A stretch of 64,000 nt of DNA from Chloroflexota bacterium (lineage in GTDB: Bacteria; Chloroflexota; Dehalococcoidia; JACQUO01): contig JACQUO010000023.1 in the NCBI GenBank assembly GCA_016210205.1, positions 129,788 to 193,787 on the forward strand, read 5' to 3'. The notes below the pieces were generated by a model. The model worked only from the letters and a program-made list of their open reading frames with translations, ran no database searches and was not told the DNA's origin. A program made the translations under genes and the position numbers. Shown piece by piece: positions 56,190 through 64,000 of this stretch. Position 1 is the first letter of the stretch. Each line of letters begins with the position of its first letter.

Positions 56190-56518
56190 CTCCGCCCGCT
56201 GCCGTCCAGCCGCTGGCCGGTGAACTTCCTGTACGTGGGGACGGAGCCGGAGCGGGCCGAGCCGAAGGGGTAGAATCGCATCTCACCCACCTTATCTCCA
56301 GAGCTATCGGTGGTCAGCGCCGTCCCAGTCAGGTGGTCTTGGTGGAGCCAAGGGAGGTTCGCGCCCTTCTTCGTCGTCACCAGTCTCCCCCCCAGATAGT
56401 AGCTCAGCGTCGCCCGGCTGCCGCCTAGAGAGACGTTGCCCTCTATCCACCCCTGGCCCGGCGCCTGGCGGAAGACTATCGGCAGAGAGTGAGCACCAGC
56501 GCGGGGCGTGAGGGCCAC
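56180..56518 (-). pseudogene. Rhs/YD-repeat core fragment (remnant)
   Basis: YYLGGRLVTTKKGANLPWLHQDHLTGTALTTDSSGDKVGEMRFYPFGSARSGSVPTYRKFTGQRLDGSGRSYF, then unrelated antisense-glmS sequence; no upstream Rhs body. Confidence 0.75.
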
Positions 56519-56766
56519 GAAAGGCTGTCAGAGCGCGAGCGGCAGGTCCTGGCTTTAATCGCCCAGGGCTGCACCAACCAGGAAATCGCGACCGCCTGGT
56601 CCTCAACGTGTACACTATTCAGACTCACCGGGCCTGCATCATGGAAAAGCTGAACCTCTGCAGCAAAGCCCAACTCATTAAGGCCGCCATCCGTATGGGC
56701 TTTCTCAAACCACTTGGGGGCGCCGTCATACCAGTCAATAGAGATGCCCCTAACCAGCGTAAGTAA
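56510..56766 (+). pseudogene. LuxR-type HTH output domain remnant with frameshift
   Basis: Frame 1: GHERLSERERQVLALIAQGCTNQEIAT; frame 2: LVLNVYTIQTHRACIMEKLNLCSKAQLIKAAIRMGFLK...*; a single-nt deletion near 56590 would explain the frame change. Confidence 0.8.
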
Positions 56767-56843
56767 GGTAAAGCCGCCGACGTCCGGTTCTTCTCTCCGC
56801 CTCCTCCTGTGGCCCCCGCGGGCCGCTCAGCGCACAAGGCGAC

Positions 56844-56873
56844 TTGACAACCCCAGGCCGTTTCTGGTATACA
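56844..56873 (+). promoter_or_regulatory. Candidate promoter upstream of decaheme cytochrome gene
   Basis: TTGACA (56844-56849) - 18 nt - TATACA (56868-56873). Confidence 0.5.
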
Positions 56874-57007
56874 TCACGCAGCGAAGACACTTATCGTGCC
56901 CCTATCTGAGCCAAACCTAATAATGAAATGATTGGGAAAAAGATATATCCCGCAGGCCTTTTTGAAGATTGTAAGGTAAAGGTGATAAGGTAAGCGGGCC
57001 CAAGAAT

Positions 57008-59260
57008 GTGAACTTAGGGAGGCATCTCGTGAGGGGCGCTAAGTCTTTATCCCTAGTAGCCGGCATTTTAGCCGCTGGGCTGGCCCTGACTCTAGCTGCC
57101 TGCGCCGGCCCGGTGGGCCCAGCGGGGCCTACGGGCCCGGCCGGACCGGCGGGGCCTGAAGCGGTCGTCCCCGCCGATGGGGTGGTTTCCACCATCACCG
57201 ACGTCACCATCGGCGCCGACCGCAAGCCGGTGGTGAGCTTCACCGTCGCGGACGGGAAGGGACAGCCCCTCAAAATCTCCGACCTGGGCGGCTACCCCCG
57301 CTTCACCATCGCCTATGTCAAGGAAGACGCTGCCACCAAGCTCACCGAGTATGTCAACTACGTGCTGGCCGATGTCACGGGCGCGCCTTTCACCTACAAA
57401 GGAGAGACCAAGCAGCCCGTCCTGGCCTCGGTGAAGGCCCGCCCCGGCTACGACCCCCTGCCCACCCCCGCCCCCGTCTTCCCCGCGCCTCTCCCAGGGC
57501 TTAAGGAGGTCGCAAGAGGCAGCTACACCTACACCTTCGTCACCGCCCTTCCGGAAGGGTTTGACCGCAACGCCACCCATGTGGTGGGAGGCGCCATCAC
57601 CCGGCTCGATCCCATCACCAAGGCCACCAGCACCTTCGCCGCCAACCCCATCTTTGAGTTTGTCCCCGCCGGCGGCGAGGTGAAGGCGACGCGCAAGGTG
57701 GTGGCCACCGCTTCCTGCAACCAGTGCCACGACCCGCTGGCCCTCCACGGCGGCAGCCGGCGCGAGACCCGCCTCTGCGTCCTGTGCCACACCCCCCAGA
57801 ACATCGACCCCGAGAGCGGCAACACCCCCCTGTTCAAAGTGATGATTCACAAAATCCACCGGGGAGCAAACCTGCCCAGCGTGAAGGCCGGCACCCCTTA
57901 CTTCATCGTGGGAAATGCGCAGAATGTAGCTGACTTCAGCGAAATCGGCTGGCCCCAGGACATCCGCAACTGCACCACCTGCCACGGCCGGCCGCCCGCG
58001 GGGGTGAAGGCCGAGGACTACGCCAAGCTGGCTCCCCAGGCTGATAACTACAAGACCGCCCCCAGCCGGGCCGCCTGCGGCGCTTGCCACGATAACATCG
58101 ACTTCGCCACAGGCAAGGCCATCAACAAGGGCACCAGGGACCACCCCGGCGGGGCGCAGGCCAACGACCAGCTCTGCGCCACCTGCCATGTGGCCGACAG
58201 CGGGGCGGAGTTCGACGCCTCCGTCGTGGGCGCCCATGTCATCCCGGAGCGCTCCAAGCAGCTCCAGGGCGTGGTCCTCGCCCTGGACGGGGCCACCGTC
58301 AAGCCCGGCGAGAAGCCTCAGGTGGACTTCTCCCTCAAGGATGGCGCGGGCGTGGCCCTGGACCCCAACAAGTTCGACTTCCTGGAGCTAACCTACGCCT
58401 ACCCCACCACCGACTACGCCAACCGGGTCACGGAGAATGTAAACCAGATAGTGGCACCTCCCGCCGCTCCCTTCGTGCGCGCGGGAACCCTGGCCGACCT
58501 GGGTGGCGGCAAGTACCGCTATACCTTCTCCGCCCCCATTGACGCCAGCGCCAAGGGCTCCGTGGGCATCGGCATGGGCGGCTACAGGAATGTCACTATC
58601 AAGGGAAACGAGGGCAAGGATGTCCTGGTCCGGGAGGCGAACATCAACCCGGTCATCTATGCCTCCCTGGATGCCACCAAGGCGGTGGCCCGCCGCTCCG
58701 TGGTGGACCGCAACAACTGCAACCAGTGCCACCTGGACCTGGGCAACCCGGCGGGTATGTCCCTCCACGGTGGCATCCGGCGCAACACCGAATACTGCAT
58801 CCTCTGCCACAACCCCAACCAGACCGATGAGGCCCGCCGGCCCAAGGAGAAGATGCCCCCGGAGAGCATCCAGTACAAGTACATGATTCACAGCCTCCAT
58901 ATAGGGGAGGAGCGGTCGGTGCCCACCGAGTTCATCGGGCGAGCCGTGGCCGCCACCGAGGAGGTCTTCTTCCCCACCCCGGGCGGGCAAGCCAACTGCA
59001 CGAAGTGCCACAAGGCGGGCACCCAGACCATCCCGTTGCCCGCCGGCGTGCTGCCCATGACGGTGACCCAGGAGGGAAAGGTGGTCTCAGTGACCCAGCC
59101 CATCTCCGCCGCCTGCAAGGCCTGCCACATCGGGAAGCCCGGCTTCGATGCCCACGCGGATACCATGACCTCGGCCAAATTCGGCGAGGCCTGCGCCAAC
59201 TGCCACGGCGAGGGCGCAGACTTCGCGGTGACCAAGGTGCACCAGCTGCTTCGACGCTAA
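57008..59260 (+). CDS. OmcA/MtrC-like decaheme c-type cytochrome lipoprotein
   Basis: Lipobox LAAC; collagen-like GPVGPAGPTGPAGPAGPE; ten CXXCH motifs: CNQCH, CVLCH, CTTCH, CGACH, CATCH, CNQCH, CILCH, CTKCH, CKACH, CANCH. Confidence 0.9.
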   Translation: MNLGRHLVRGAKSLSLVAGILAAGLALTLAACAGPVGPAGPTGPAGPAGPEAVVPADGVVSTITDVTIGADRKPVVSFTVADGKGQPLKISDLGGYPRFTIAYVKEDAATKLTEYVNYVLADVTGAPFTYKGETKQPVLASVKARPGYDPLPTPAPVFPAPLPGLKEVARGSYTYTFVTALPEGFDRNATHVVGGAITRLDPITKATSTFAANPIFEFVPAGGEVKATRKVVATASCNQCHDPLALHGGSRRETRLCVLCHTPQNIDPESGNTPLFKVMIHKIHRGANLPSVKAGTPYFIVGNAQNVADFSEIGWPQDIRNCTTCHGRPPAGVKAEDYAKLAPQADNYKTAPSRAACGACHDNIDFATGKAINKGTRDHPGGAQANDQLCATCHVADSGAEFDASVVGAHVIPERSKQLQGVVLALDGATVKPGEKPQVDFSLKDGAGVALDPNKFDFLELTYAYPTTDYANRVTENVNQIVAPPAAPFVRAGTLADLGGGKYRYTFSAPIDASAKGSVGIGMGGYRNVTIKGNEGKDVLVREANINPVIYASLDATKAVARRSVVDRNNCNQCHLDLGNPAGMSLHGGIRRNTEYCILCHNPNQTDEARRPKEKMPPESIQYKYMIHSLHIGEERSVPTEFIGRAVAATEEVFFPTPGGQANCTKCHKAGTQTIPLPAGVLPMTVTQEGKVVSVTQPISAACKACHIGKPGFDAHADTMTSAKFGEACANCHGEGADFAVTKVHQLLRR

Positions 59261-59287
59261 ACGAGCGTGAGCGACAGTACGGAAGCA

Positions 59288-59318
59288 AAGGGGCCCCCTT
59301 TTAAGCAGGGGGCCCCTT
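59288..59318 (+). terminator. Rho-independent terminator-like hairpin
   Basis: AAGGGGCCCCC / GGGGGCCCCTT perfect 11-bp stem, loop TTTTAAGCA, 28 bp after the decaheme stop. Confidence 0.75.
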
Positions 59319-59445
59319 CCTTGCCCTGGAAATGGACTCCGCCGCCTCGTTCCATTATGATATGTGATAAGCGATACCAATGGGAGAGCGGGCAGGCCGA
59401 GGGCGACCGCGAGGATACACCCCTTGAAGGACGGAGGACCAGCCG

Positions 59446-59964
59446 ATGACCAAACGCAACAGGAAAGTCAGCCGGCCCAGCCAACCTCGGCCTAGAGGAA
59501 GGAGCCGGAAGAGGCTCTACTTCGGCATCGCCATCGCCGCCACCCTGGTGGTGGGACTGGGGGCCGTGCTGGCGACCAGAGGCGGCGGGCCTTCCCAGGG
59601 AGGTGCTCCCTCAGCGGGGGGCGCCCCCCTGCCCGAATGGCTCGCCCGGTCGCCCGCCCAGGTCAGAGAAGCCTACGCCTATGCTGCCGAGCACCCCGAG
59701 ACCACGAGCTACGTCCCCTGCTACTGCGGCTGCGGGATCCACGATGGCCATCGCAGCGCTAAGGAGTGTTTCGTCGCTGCTCGGCCATCCGGCTCTGCCC
59801 TGGTCTATGACCGGCATGGGGCGGGCTGTGACATGTGCGTGGACATCGCGCTGATGGTGAAACGGACGCTGGCCGGGGGCGGCTCCCTGCGGGAGGCGAG
59901 GCTGGCCGTGGAGAAGAAGTATAGCTGGGTGGGGCCCCCCACCGATACCCCGCCCCTTCCCTGA
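59446..59964 (+). CDS. PCYCGC-motif membrane-anchored protein
   Basis: N-terminal TM (LYFGIAIAATLVVGLGAVLAT); TSYVPCYCGCGIHDGHRSAKECFV. Confidence 0.85.
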   Translation: MTKRNRKVSRPSQPRPRGRSRKRLYFGIAIAATLVVGLGAVLATRGGGPSQGGAPSAGGAPLPEWLARSPAQVREAYAYAAEHPETTSYVPCYCGCGIHDGHRSAKECFVAARPSGSALVYDRHGAGCDMCVDIALMVKRTLAGGGSLREARLAVEKKYSWVGPPTDTPPLP

Positions 59965-60032
59965 AGGAAAGATACCACCCCGATAGCCCTTCGGGCTCAG
60001 CCGCAGGGCTCAGACTCCGAGCTAACCACATA

Positions 60033-60107
60033 TGGTGAGCCGGGTGGGATTCGAACCCACGACACCCGGATTAAAAGTCCGGTGCTCTTCCACTGAGCTA
60101 CCGGCCC
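60033..60107 (-). tRNA. tRNA-Lys (anticodon TTT), CCA encoded
   Basis: Reverse complement GGGCCGGTAGCTCAGTGGAAGAGCACCGGACTTTTAATCCGGGTGTCGTGGGTTCGAATCCCACCCGGCTCACCA folds as a cloverleaf. Confidence 0.97.
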
Positions 60108-60187
60108 CCACTTACCACGCCGCGGGGCCTGCGGCTGCCTGGGTATTCTATCAAGGCCAAGCCCTGGGGGCAATGCGCTCGGGCCCT

Positions 60188-60748
60188 TTAGCCACCCGGC
60201 CTCACCAAGGGGAGACCTGCCTTGCACTGGGGACAGTCCGCGGGCTCATAGGTGTTGATGTCAATGTTGAAGCAACTGTAGAGGGGCACACCGAAGTCCG
60301 ACTTCCCCTTGGCGCGGTCCGCCAGCACCCCTACCCCCATCACCTCGCCCCCCCAGCGCTTCACCTCCGCGATGACCTCGCGAATGGAGCCGCCGGTGGT
60401 CAGGATGTCGTCCACCACCAGGACGCGCTCTTTGGGGAGGAGGGAGAAGCCCCGCCGGAAGGAACGGCCGTCGCCGTCTCGCTCGGCGAAGATGCCCCTC
60501 ACCCCTAATGAACGGGCCACCTCAAAGGCGATGAGGATGCCGCCTACCGTCGGCCCCGCTACCACCTGTACGCCATCCTTCTGGAAATGGCGGGCAATCA
60601 TCCGGCAAAGCTGGGCCGTGTAATGGGGGTACTGGAGGACATGAAACTTCTCCAGGTAGATGGGGGAGTGCAACCCCGAAGTCAGAAGGAAATGGCCCTC
60701 CAGGAAGGCCCCGGCCTCCCGGAAGATGAGCTCCGCCGTTTTGGTCAC
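60188..60748 (-). CDS. pyrE: Orotate phosphoribosyltransferase
   Basis: GHFLLTSGLHSPIYLEKF, VVAGPTVGGILIAFEVARSLG, RVLVVDDILTTGGSIREVI. Confidence 0.95.
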   Translation of the reverse strand: MTKTAELIFREAGAFLEGHFLLTSGLHSPIYLEKFHVLQYPHYTAQLCRMIARHFQKDGVQVVAGPTVGGILIAFEVARSLGVRGIFAERDGDGRSFRRGFSLLPKERVLVVDDILTTGGSIREVIAEVKRWGGEVMGVGVLADRAKGKSDFGVPLYSCFNIDINTYEPADCPQCKAGLPLVRPGG

Positions 60749-60766
60749 GTTGGCCTCTTTGCTCTC

Positions 60767-61303
60767 TTATTTCTCTGAGGAAGCCACTGCCAAGGGAGGG
60801 GAGGACACCAGGCCAAGCCGGCTGGTGGGCCAGAGAATGAGCCAGACCCGCCCCACAATGTCCTGCTGGGACACCGTGCCCCAGTGCCGGGAATCGGTGC
60901 TGTTGTTGCGGTTGTCCCCCATGAGGAAGTAATGATAGGGCTCAACCGTCACTTTTTCCAGGGGTTTTACGATGGCCTCGGGGAGGTAAGGCTCTTCCAG
61001 AGGCCTCCCGTTCAAATAGACCTTGCCCACCTTTATCTCAATGGTATCCCCCGGGCCGGCGATGACGCGTTTGATATAGGTGGCGTCGGAGGCGTTGGAC
61101 CACTTGGCGACGACCACCTCGCCCCGCTGGGGCAGCCCCAGCAGATAGGCTTGCTTGTTCACCAGGACCCAGCCGCCATTGGGGAAGTTGGGTTCAGAGC
61201 TGGCGCCCACCACTTCATAGACCTGTAGCACCGCCTGAAGGCTAATGTATATGACAACTGCGATGGCGATGATTTGCAGGACTTCTTTAACAGCACTCCG
61301 CAT
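60767..61303 (-). CDS. lepB: Signal peptidase I
   Basis: N-terminal TM; SSEPNFPNGGWVLVNKQAYLLGLPQRGEVVVAK; GDTIEIKVGKVYLNGRPL; MGDNRNNSTDSRHWGTV. Confidence 0.94.
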   Translation of the reverse strand: MRSAVKEVLQIIAIAVVIYISLQAVLQVYEVVGASSEPNFPNGGWVLVNKQAYLLGLPQRGEVVVAKWSNASDATYIKRVIAGPGDTIEIKVGKVYLNGRPLEEPYLPEAIVKPLEKVTVEPYHYFLMGDNRNNSTDSRHWGTVSQQDIVGRVWLILWPTSRLGLVSSPPLAVASSEK

Positions 61304-61407
61304 GGTAAAACCATTATAGTGCAAATTCCAGGCTCCTTCCAGTATGGCCAGGCTGAAGCTTGAAACCAAACGAGCCCCCGATGAGAGATCGTTTAGCAAG
61401 CCTTACG

Positions 61408-61515
61408 ACCATCCCCTTGACCCCCCTTCCCGGTCAGGAAGGGGGAATCGAATGAAGCTGGGGGACACCCCAGACCCCCGACAAGGGGAGCATTGCCCCC
61501 TTGTAACCCTCATTT
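61408..61515. repeat. Intergenic hairpin repeat family, copy D
   Basis: CCCCCTTCC-cggtca-GGAAGGGGG hairpin, CTGGGGGACACCCCAGACCCCCGAC, AAGGGG-agcattgc-CCCCTT. Confidence 0.75.
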
Positions 61516-61609
61516 CTAAACGCTCTACCCCCCGATGACCCCCAAAAGCCCTAACTTCATGACGGATTATTCGTTATACTAAGCGAAGACACCCGAGAGG
61601 AGGCACCCT

Positions 61610-62440
61610 ATGAATCCGAGACCCTGGCGTCTCTATCTGGGCCTGGCTTTGCTCTTGGCCCCCCTCCTAGCCGTCGCCTGCGCCCCTGCCACCACCCCCA
61701 CGCCGTCAACAGCTGTCCTGCCGGCCCCTCCTGGCAGGGCAGCCTCCGGTGTCCCTGCGGCAGGCTCCCTGGCAGCCCCGTATGGCTCCCCAGTATCCAG
61801 CTCCCAGCAGACAGGCTTGTGGGTGAGCGGCACTGGCCGGGCCACCACCAAGCCGGACATCGCCCTCCTGCAGTTGGGGGTGGAGGCCCGGGATAAGACG
61901 GTGGCGGCCGCCCAGGCCAGCGCCACCGGGGCCATGGCCAAGGTCATGGGCGTGCTCAAAGACCAGGGCGTGGCGGAGAAGGATCTCCGCACCACCCAGT
62001 TCTCCATCGAGCCCATCACCCGCTGGAATAAAGATAAGGAGCAGGCGGAAATCACCGGCTACCGGGTAAGCAATATGGTGAACGCCCGACTCCGGGCCCT
62101 GGACAAGGTGGGAGCCATCATCGACGCCGCCGCCGCCGCCGGGGGCGACCTCGTCCGCATCCAGGGCATCTCCTTCACCGTGGAGGACCCCACCCCCTAC
62201 GCCCAGGAGGCACGGGGCAAAGCGGTGCTGGAGGCCAAAGCCAAGGCGCAGCAAATCGCCGCCGCCGCCGGCATCGCCCTGGGCAAGCCCATCTACATCT
62301 CGGAGGGCAGCGTGAGCCTCCCCGTCCCCGCGCCCGCCATGCGGGCCCTGACGGCAGAGGGCATGGCCGCGGCCGTCCCCATCAGCCCGGGGGAGCTGGA
62401 GGTCACCGCGAGCATCCAGATGGTCTATAGCCTGGAGTAG
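61610..62440 (+). CDS. SIMPL domain (DUF541) lipoprotein
   Basis: Signal peptide with lipobox-like AVAC; GLWVSGTGRATTKPDIALLQLGVEARDKTVAAAQA. Confidence 0.9.
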   Translation: MNPRPWRLYLGLALLLAPLLAVACAPATTPTPSTAVLPAPPGRAASGVPAAGSLAAPYGSPVSSSQQTGLWVSGTGRATTKPDIALLQLGVEARDKTVAAAQASATGAMAKVMGVLKDQGVAEKDLRTTQFSIEPITRWNKDKEQAEITGYRVSNMVNARLRALDKVGAIIDAAAAAGGDLVRIQGISFTVEDPTPYAQEARGKAVLEAKAKAQQIAAAAGIALGKPIYISEGSVSLPVPAPAMRALTAEGMAAAVPISPGELEVTASIQMVYSLE

Positions 62441-62457
62441 CCCCCAAAGGCTCACCG

Positions 62458-62495
62458 AAAGCCAGCGGCTGAGCCCAGCGCCGCTGGCTTTTCTT
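62458..62495 (+). terminator. Rho-independent terminator
   Basis: AAAGCCAGCGGC (62458-62469) / GCCGCTGGCTTT (62480-62491), 12-bp perfect stem, T-rich tail. Confidence 0.85.
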
Positions 62496-62548
62496 ACCTT
62501 GAATTGCCGCCTGCACCTTGATACAATGGCCCAGGAAAGGGCGGGCAG

Positions 62549-63169
62549 ATGGTCTTAAGTGACCGCACCATCAAAGAGGAAATCGCCAAGAGCCGCATCG
62601 TCATTGAGCCTTATGACGAGAAGATGGTGCAGCCTGCCAGCGTAGATGTGCGCCTGGACCGTAAAATCCTGGTCTTCCGCAACTCCCGTCGCCCCTATAT
62701 CGATGTGCGCCAGGAGATGGACGACCTCACGGAGATAGTGGAAATTCCGGGGGACAACCCCTTCATCCTCCACCCCGGGGAGTTCGTCCTGGGCAGCACC
62801 CTGGAGTGCTTGACCCTGCCCGACGACCTGGTCTCCCGCCTGGAGGGCAAAAGCAGCCTGGGGCGGCTGGGGCTCCTGATTCACTCCACCGCCGGCTATG
62901 TGGACCCAGGCTGGAACGGCCACCTCACCCTGGAGCTCTCCAATGTGGCCAATCTGCCCATCACCCTCTATTACAGCATGAAAATCGGCCAGCTTTCCTT
63001 CCACCGCCTGAGCGCCCCTGCCGAGAACCCCTACGGGTCGCCGGCCCTGGGGAGCAAGTATCAGGGCCAGCGGGAGCCCACCGCCAGCCGCTACTTCCGG
63101 GACTATTCCAAGCCAGCCCCGCCCCAGGCTGGCCGCGCCGACAAAGGCCAAGGCCCCCGGCGGAAGTAG
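62549..63169 (+). CDS. dcd: dCTP deaminase
   Basis: [68 protein letters not shown]. Confidence 0.95.
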   Translation: MVLSDRTIKEEIAKSRIVIEPYDEKMVQPASVDVRLDRKILVFRNSRRPYIDVRQEMDDLTEIVEIPGDNPFILHPGEFVLGSTLECLTLPDDLVSRLEGKSSLGRLGLLIHSTAGYVDPGWNGHLTLELSNVANLPITLYYSMKIGQLSFHRLSAPAENPYGSPALGSKYQGQREPTASRYFRDYSKPAPPQAGRADKGQGPRRK

Positions 63170-63171
63170 CG

Positions 63172-64000
63172 ATGCCGATGGACTACATGGCCCGCGCCCT
63201 GGCCCTGGCTCGCCAGGCCCTGGGCAATGTCAGCCCCAATCCGGCGGTGGGGGCCGTCATGGTCAGAGACGGCCAGGTCATCGGGGAGGGCTGCACCCAG
63301 CCCCCCGGGGGCGCCCACGCCGAGGTCATGGCCCTCAAGGCCGCCGGGCCAGCCGCGCGGGGGGCGGCCCTCTATGTGACCCTGGAGCCCTGCTGCCACA
63401 AGGGGCGCACCCCACCCTGCACCGGGGCCATCATCGCTGCGGGCCTGGGGGAGGTGCACCTGGCCGCCCTCGACCCCAACCCCCTGGTGAACGGCCGGGG
63501 GAAGGCGGAGCTCGAGACCGCGGGTATCCGCGTCCGGGTGGGGGAGCGGGAGGAGGAGGCCCAGGAACTCAACGAGGCCTTTTTTAAATACATCACCACG
63601 GGCCTGCCCTTCGTTACCGCCAAGTTCGCCGCCAGCCTGGACGGGAAAATCGCAACCAGAAGCAGGCAGTCCCAATGGCTCAGCGGCGAGGAGGCGAGGC
63701 GCTTCGGCCACCGCCTGCGCCAGATTTCCGACGCTGTCCTGGTGGGGGTGGAGACGGCGCTGGCCGATGACCCCCGCCTCACGGCGCGGCTGGGAGGCGA
63801 GGGACGGCAGCCCCTCCGAATCATCCTGGACAGCCAGGGACGCACCATGCCCAAGGCGCGCCTCTTTCGGGAGCCGGGCCCAGTGCTCATCGCCACTGCG
63901 GGCCCCATCCCCCTGCCACGCCGCCGCGCCCTGGAGAGCGTGGGGGCGGAGGTCGTGGCGCTCCCAGCGGAGGCCGGGCACGTGGCCCTTGCGACCCTCC
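63172..64000 (+). CDS. ribD: Bifunctional diaminohydroxyphosphoribosylaminopyrimidine deaminase / reductase (partial, runs off window end)
   Basis: Plus-strand translation MPMDYMARALALARQALGNVSPNPAVGAVMVRDGQVIGEG...PPGGAHAEVMAL...LYVTLEPCCHKGRTPPCTGAII; absent from the ORF track because there is no stop in the window. Confidence 0.95.
   Translation, partial: MPMDYMARALALARQALGNVSPNPAVGAVMVRDGQVIGEGCTQPPGGAHAEVMALKAAGPAARGAALYVTLEPCCHKGRTPPCTGAIIAAGLGEVHLAALDPNPLVNGRGKAELETAGIRVRVGEREEEAQELNEAFFKYITTGLPFVTAKFAASLDGKIATRSRQSQWLSGEEARRFGHRLRQISDAVLVGVETALADDPRLTARLGGEGRQPLRIILDSQGRTMPKARLFREPGPVLIATAGPIPLPRRRALESVGAEVVALPAEAGHVALATL

Noticed and set aside
60032-60508. 158-aa ORF beginning MVSRVGFEPTTPGLKVRCSSTELPAP
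   Set aside because: Classic spurious translation of the antisense strand of a tRNA gene (tRNA-Lys) running into pyrE antisense.
63103-63981. 292-aa minus-strand ORF at window end
   Set aside because: Antisense of ribD, whose plus-strand frame is open to the window edge with deaminase/reductase motifs.
1-64000. Complete mobile element, prophage, integron, CRISPR-Cas or known defence island
   Set aside because: No transposase, integrase, capsid, cas gene or repeat-spacer array seen; the only mobile-type traces are the Rhs/LuxR relics near 56.2-56.8 kb and the intergenic repeats.

Overview
GC-rich bacterial chromosomal window of about 60 genes, densely packed on both strands. Gene content (split GcvPA/GcvPB, archease-RtcB, KorAB, several class III CoA-transferases) is compatible with a Chloroflexota/Dehalococcoidia-like organism, but that is inference only. 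Most genes are housekeeping: nadK, tlyA, rtcB, gcvTHPAPB, lepA, glmS, pyrE, lepB, dcd, ribD and tRNA-Lys. Respiratory and redox loci include KorAB, a Rieske/cytochrome b module with a PetD-diheme cytochrome c fusion, an AOR, TlpA/CcdA/CcmH, and a decaheme OmcA/MtrC-like lipoprotein. No CRISPR array, prophage or complete mobile element was seen. Main items for a second look: (1) four tandem class III CoA-transferases arranged A-B-A'-B', with the expected catalytic Asp position conserved in only one; (2) a four-copy intergenic repeat family with hairpins whose stems differ in sequence but still pair; (3) a two-TM ion-channel-like protein with a non-canonical selectivity-filter region, preceded by a palindrome and a strong promoter; (4) an 87-nt perfect direct repeat, offset 760 bp, carrying a vestigial gcvPA 3' tail in front of a second lipoprotein gene inside the gcv operon; (5) a pseudogene graveyard (Rhs and LuxR remnants) abutting the glmS stop codon; (6) a NYN nuclease-cold-shock fusion. 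All family assignments are from reading motifs by eye; no searches were run.
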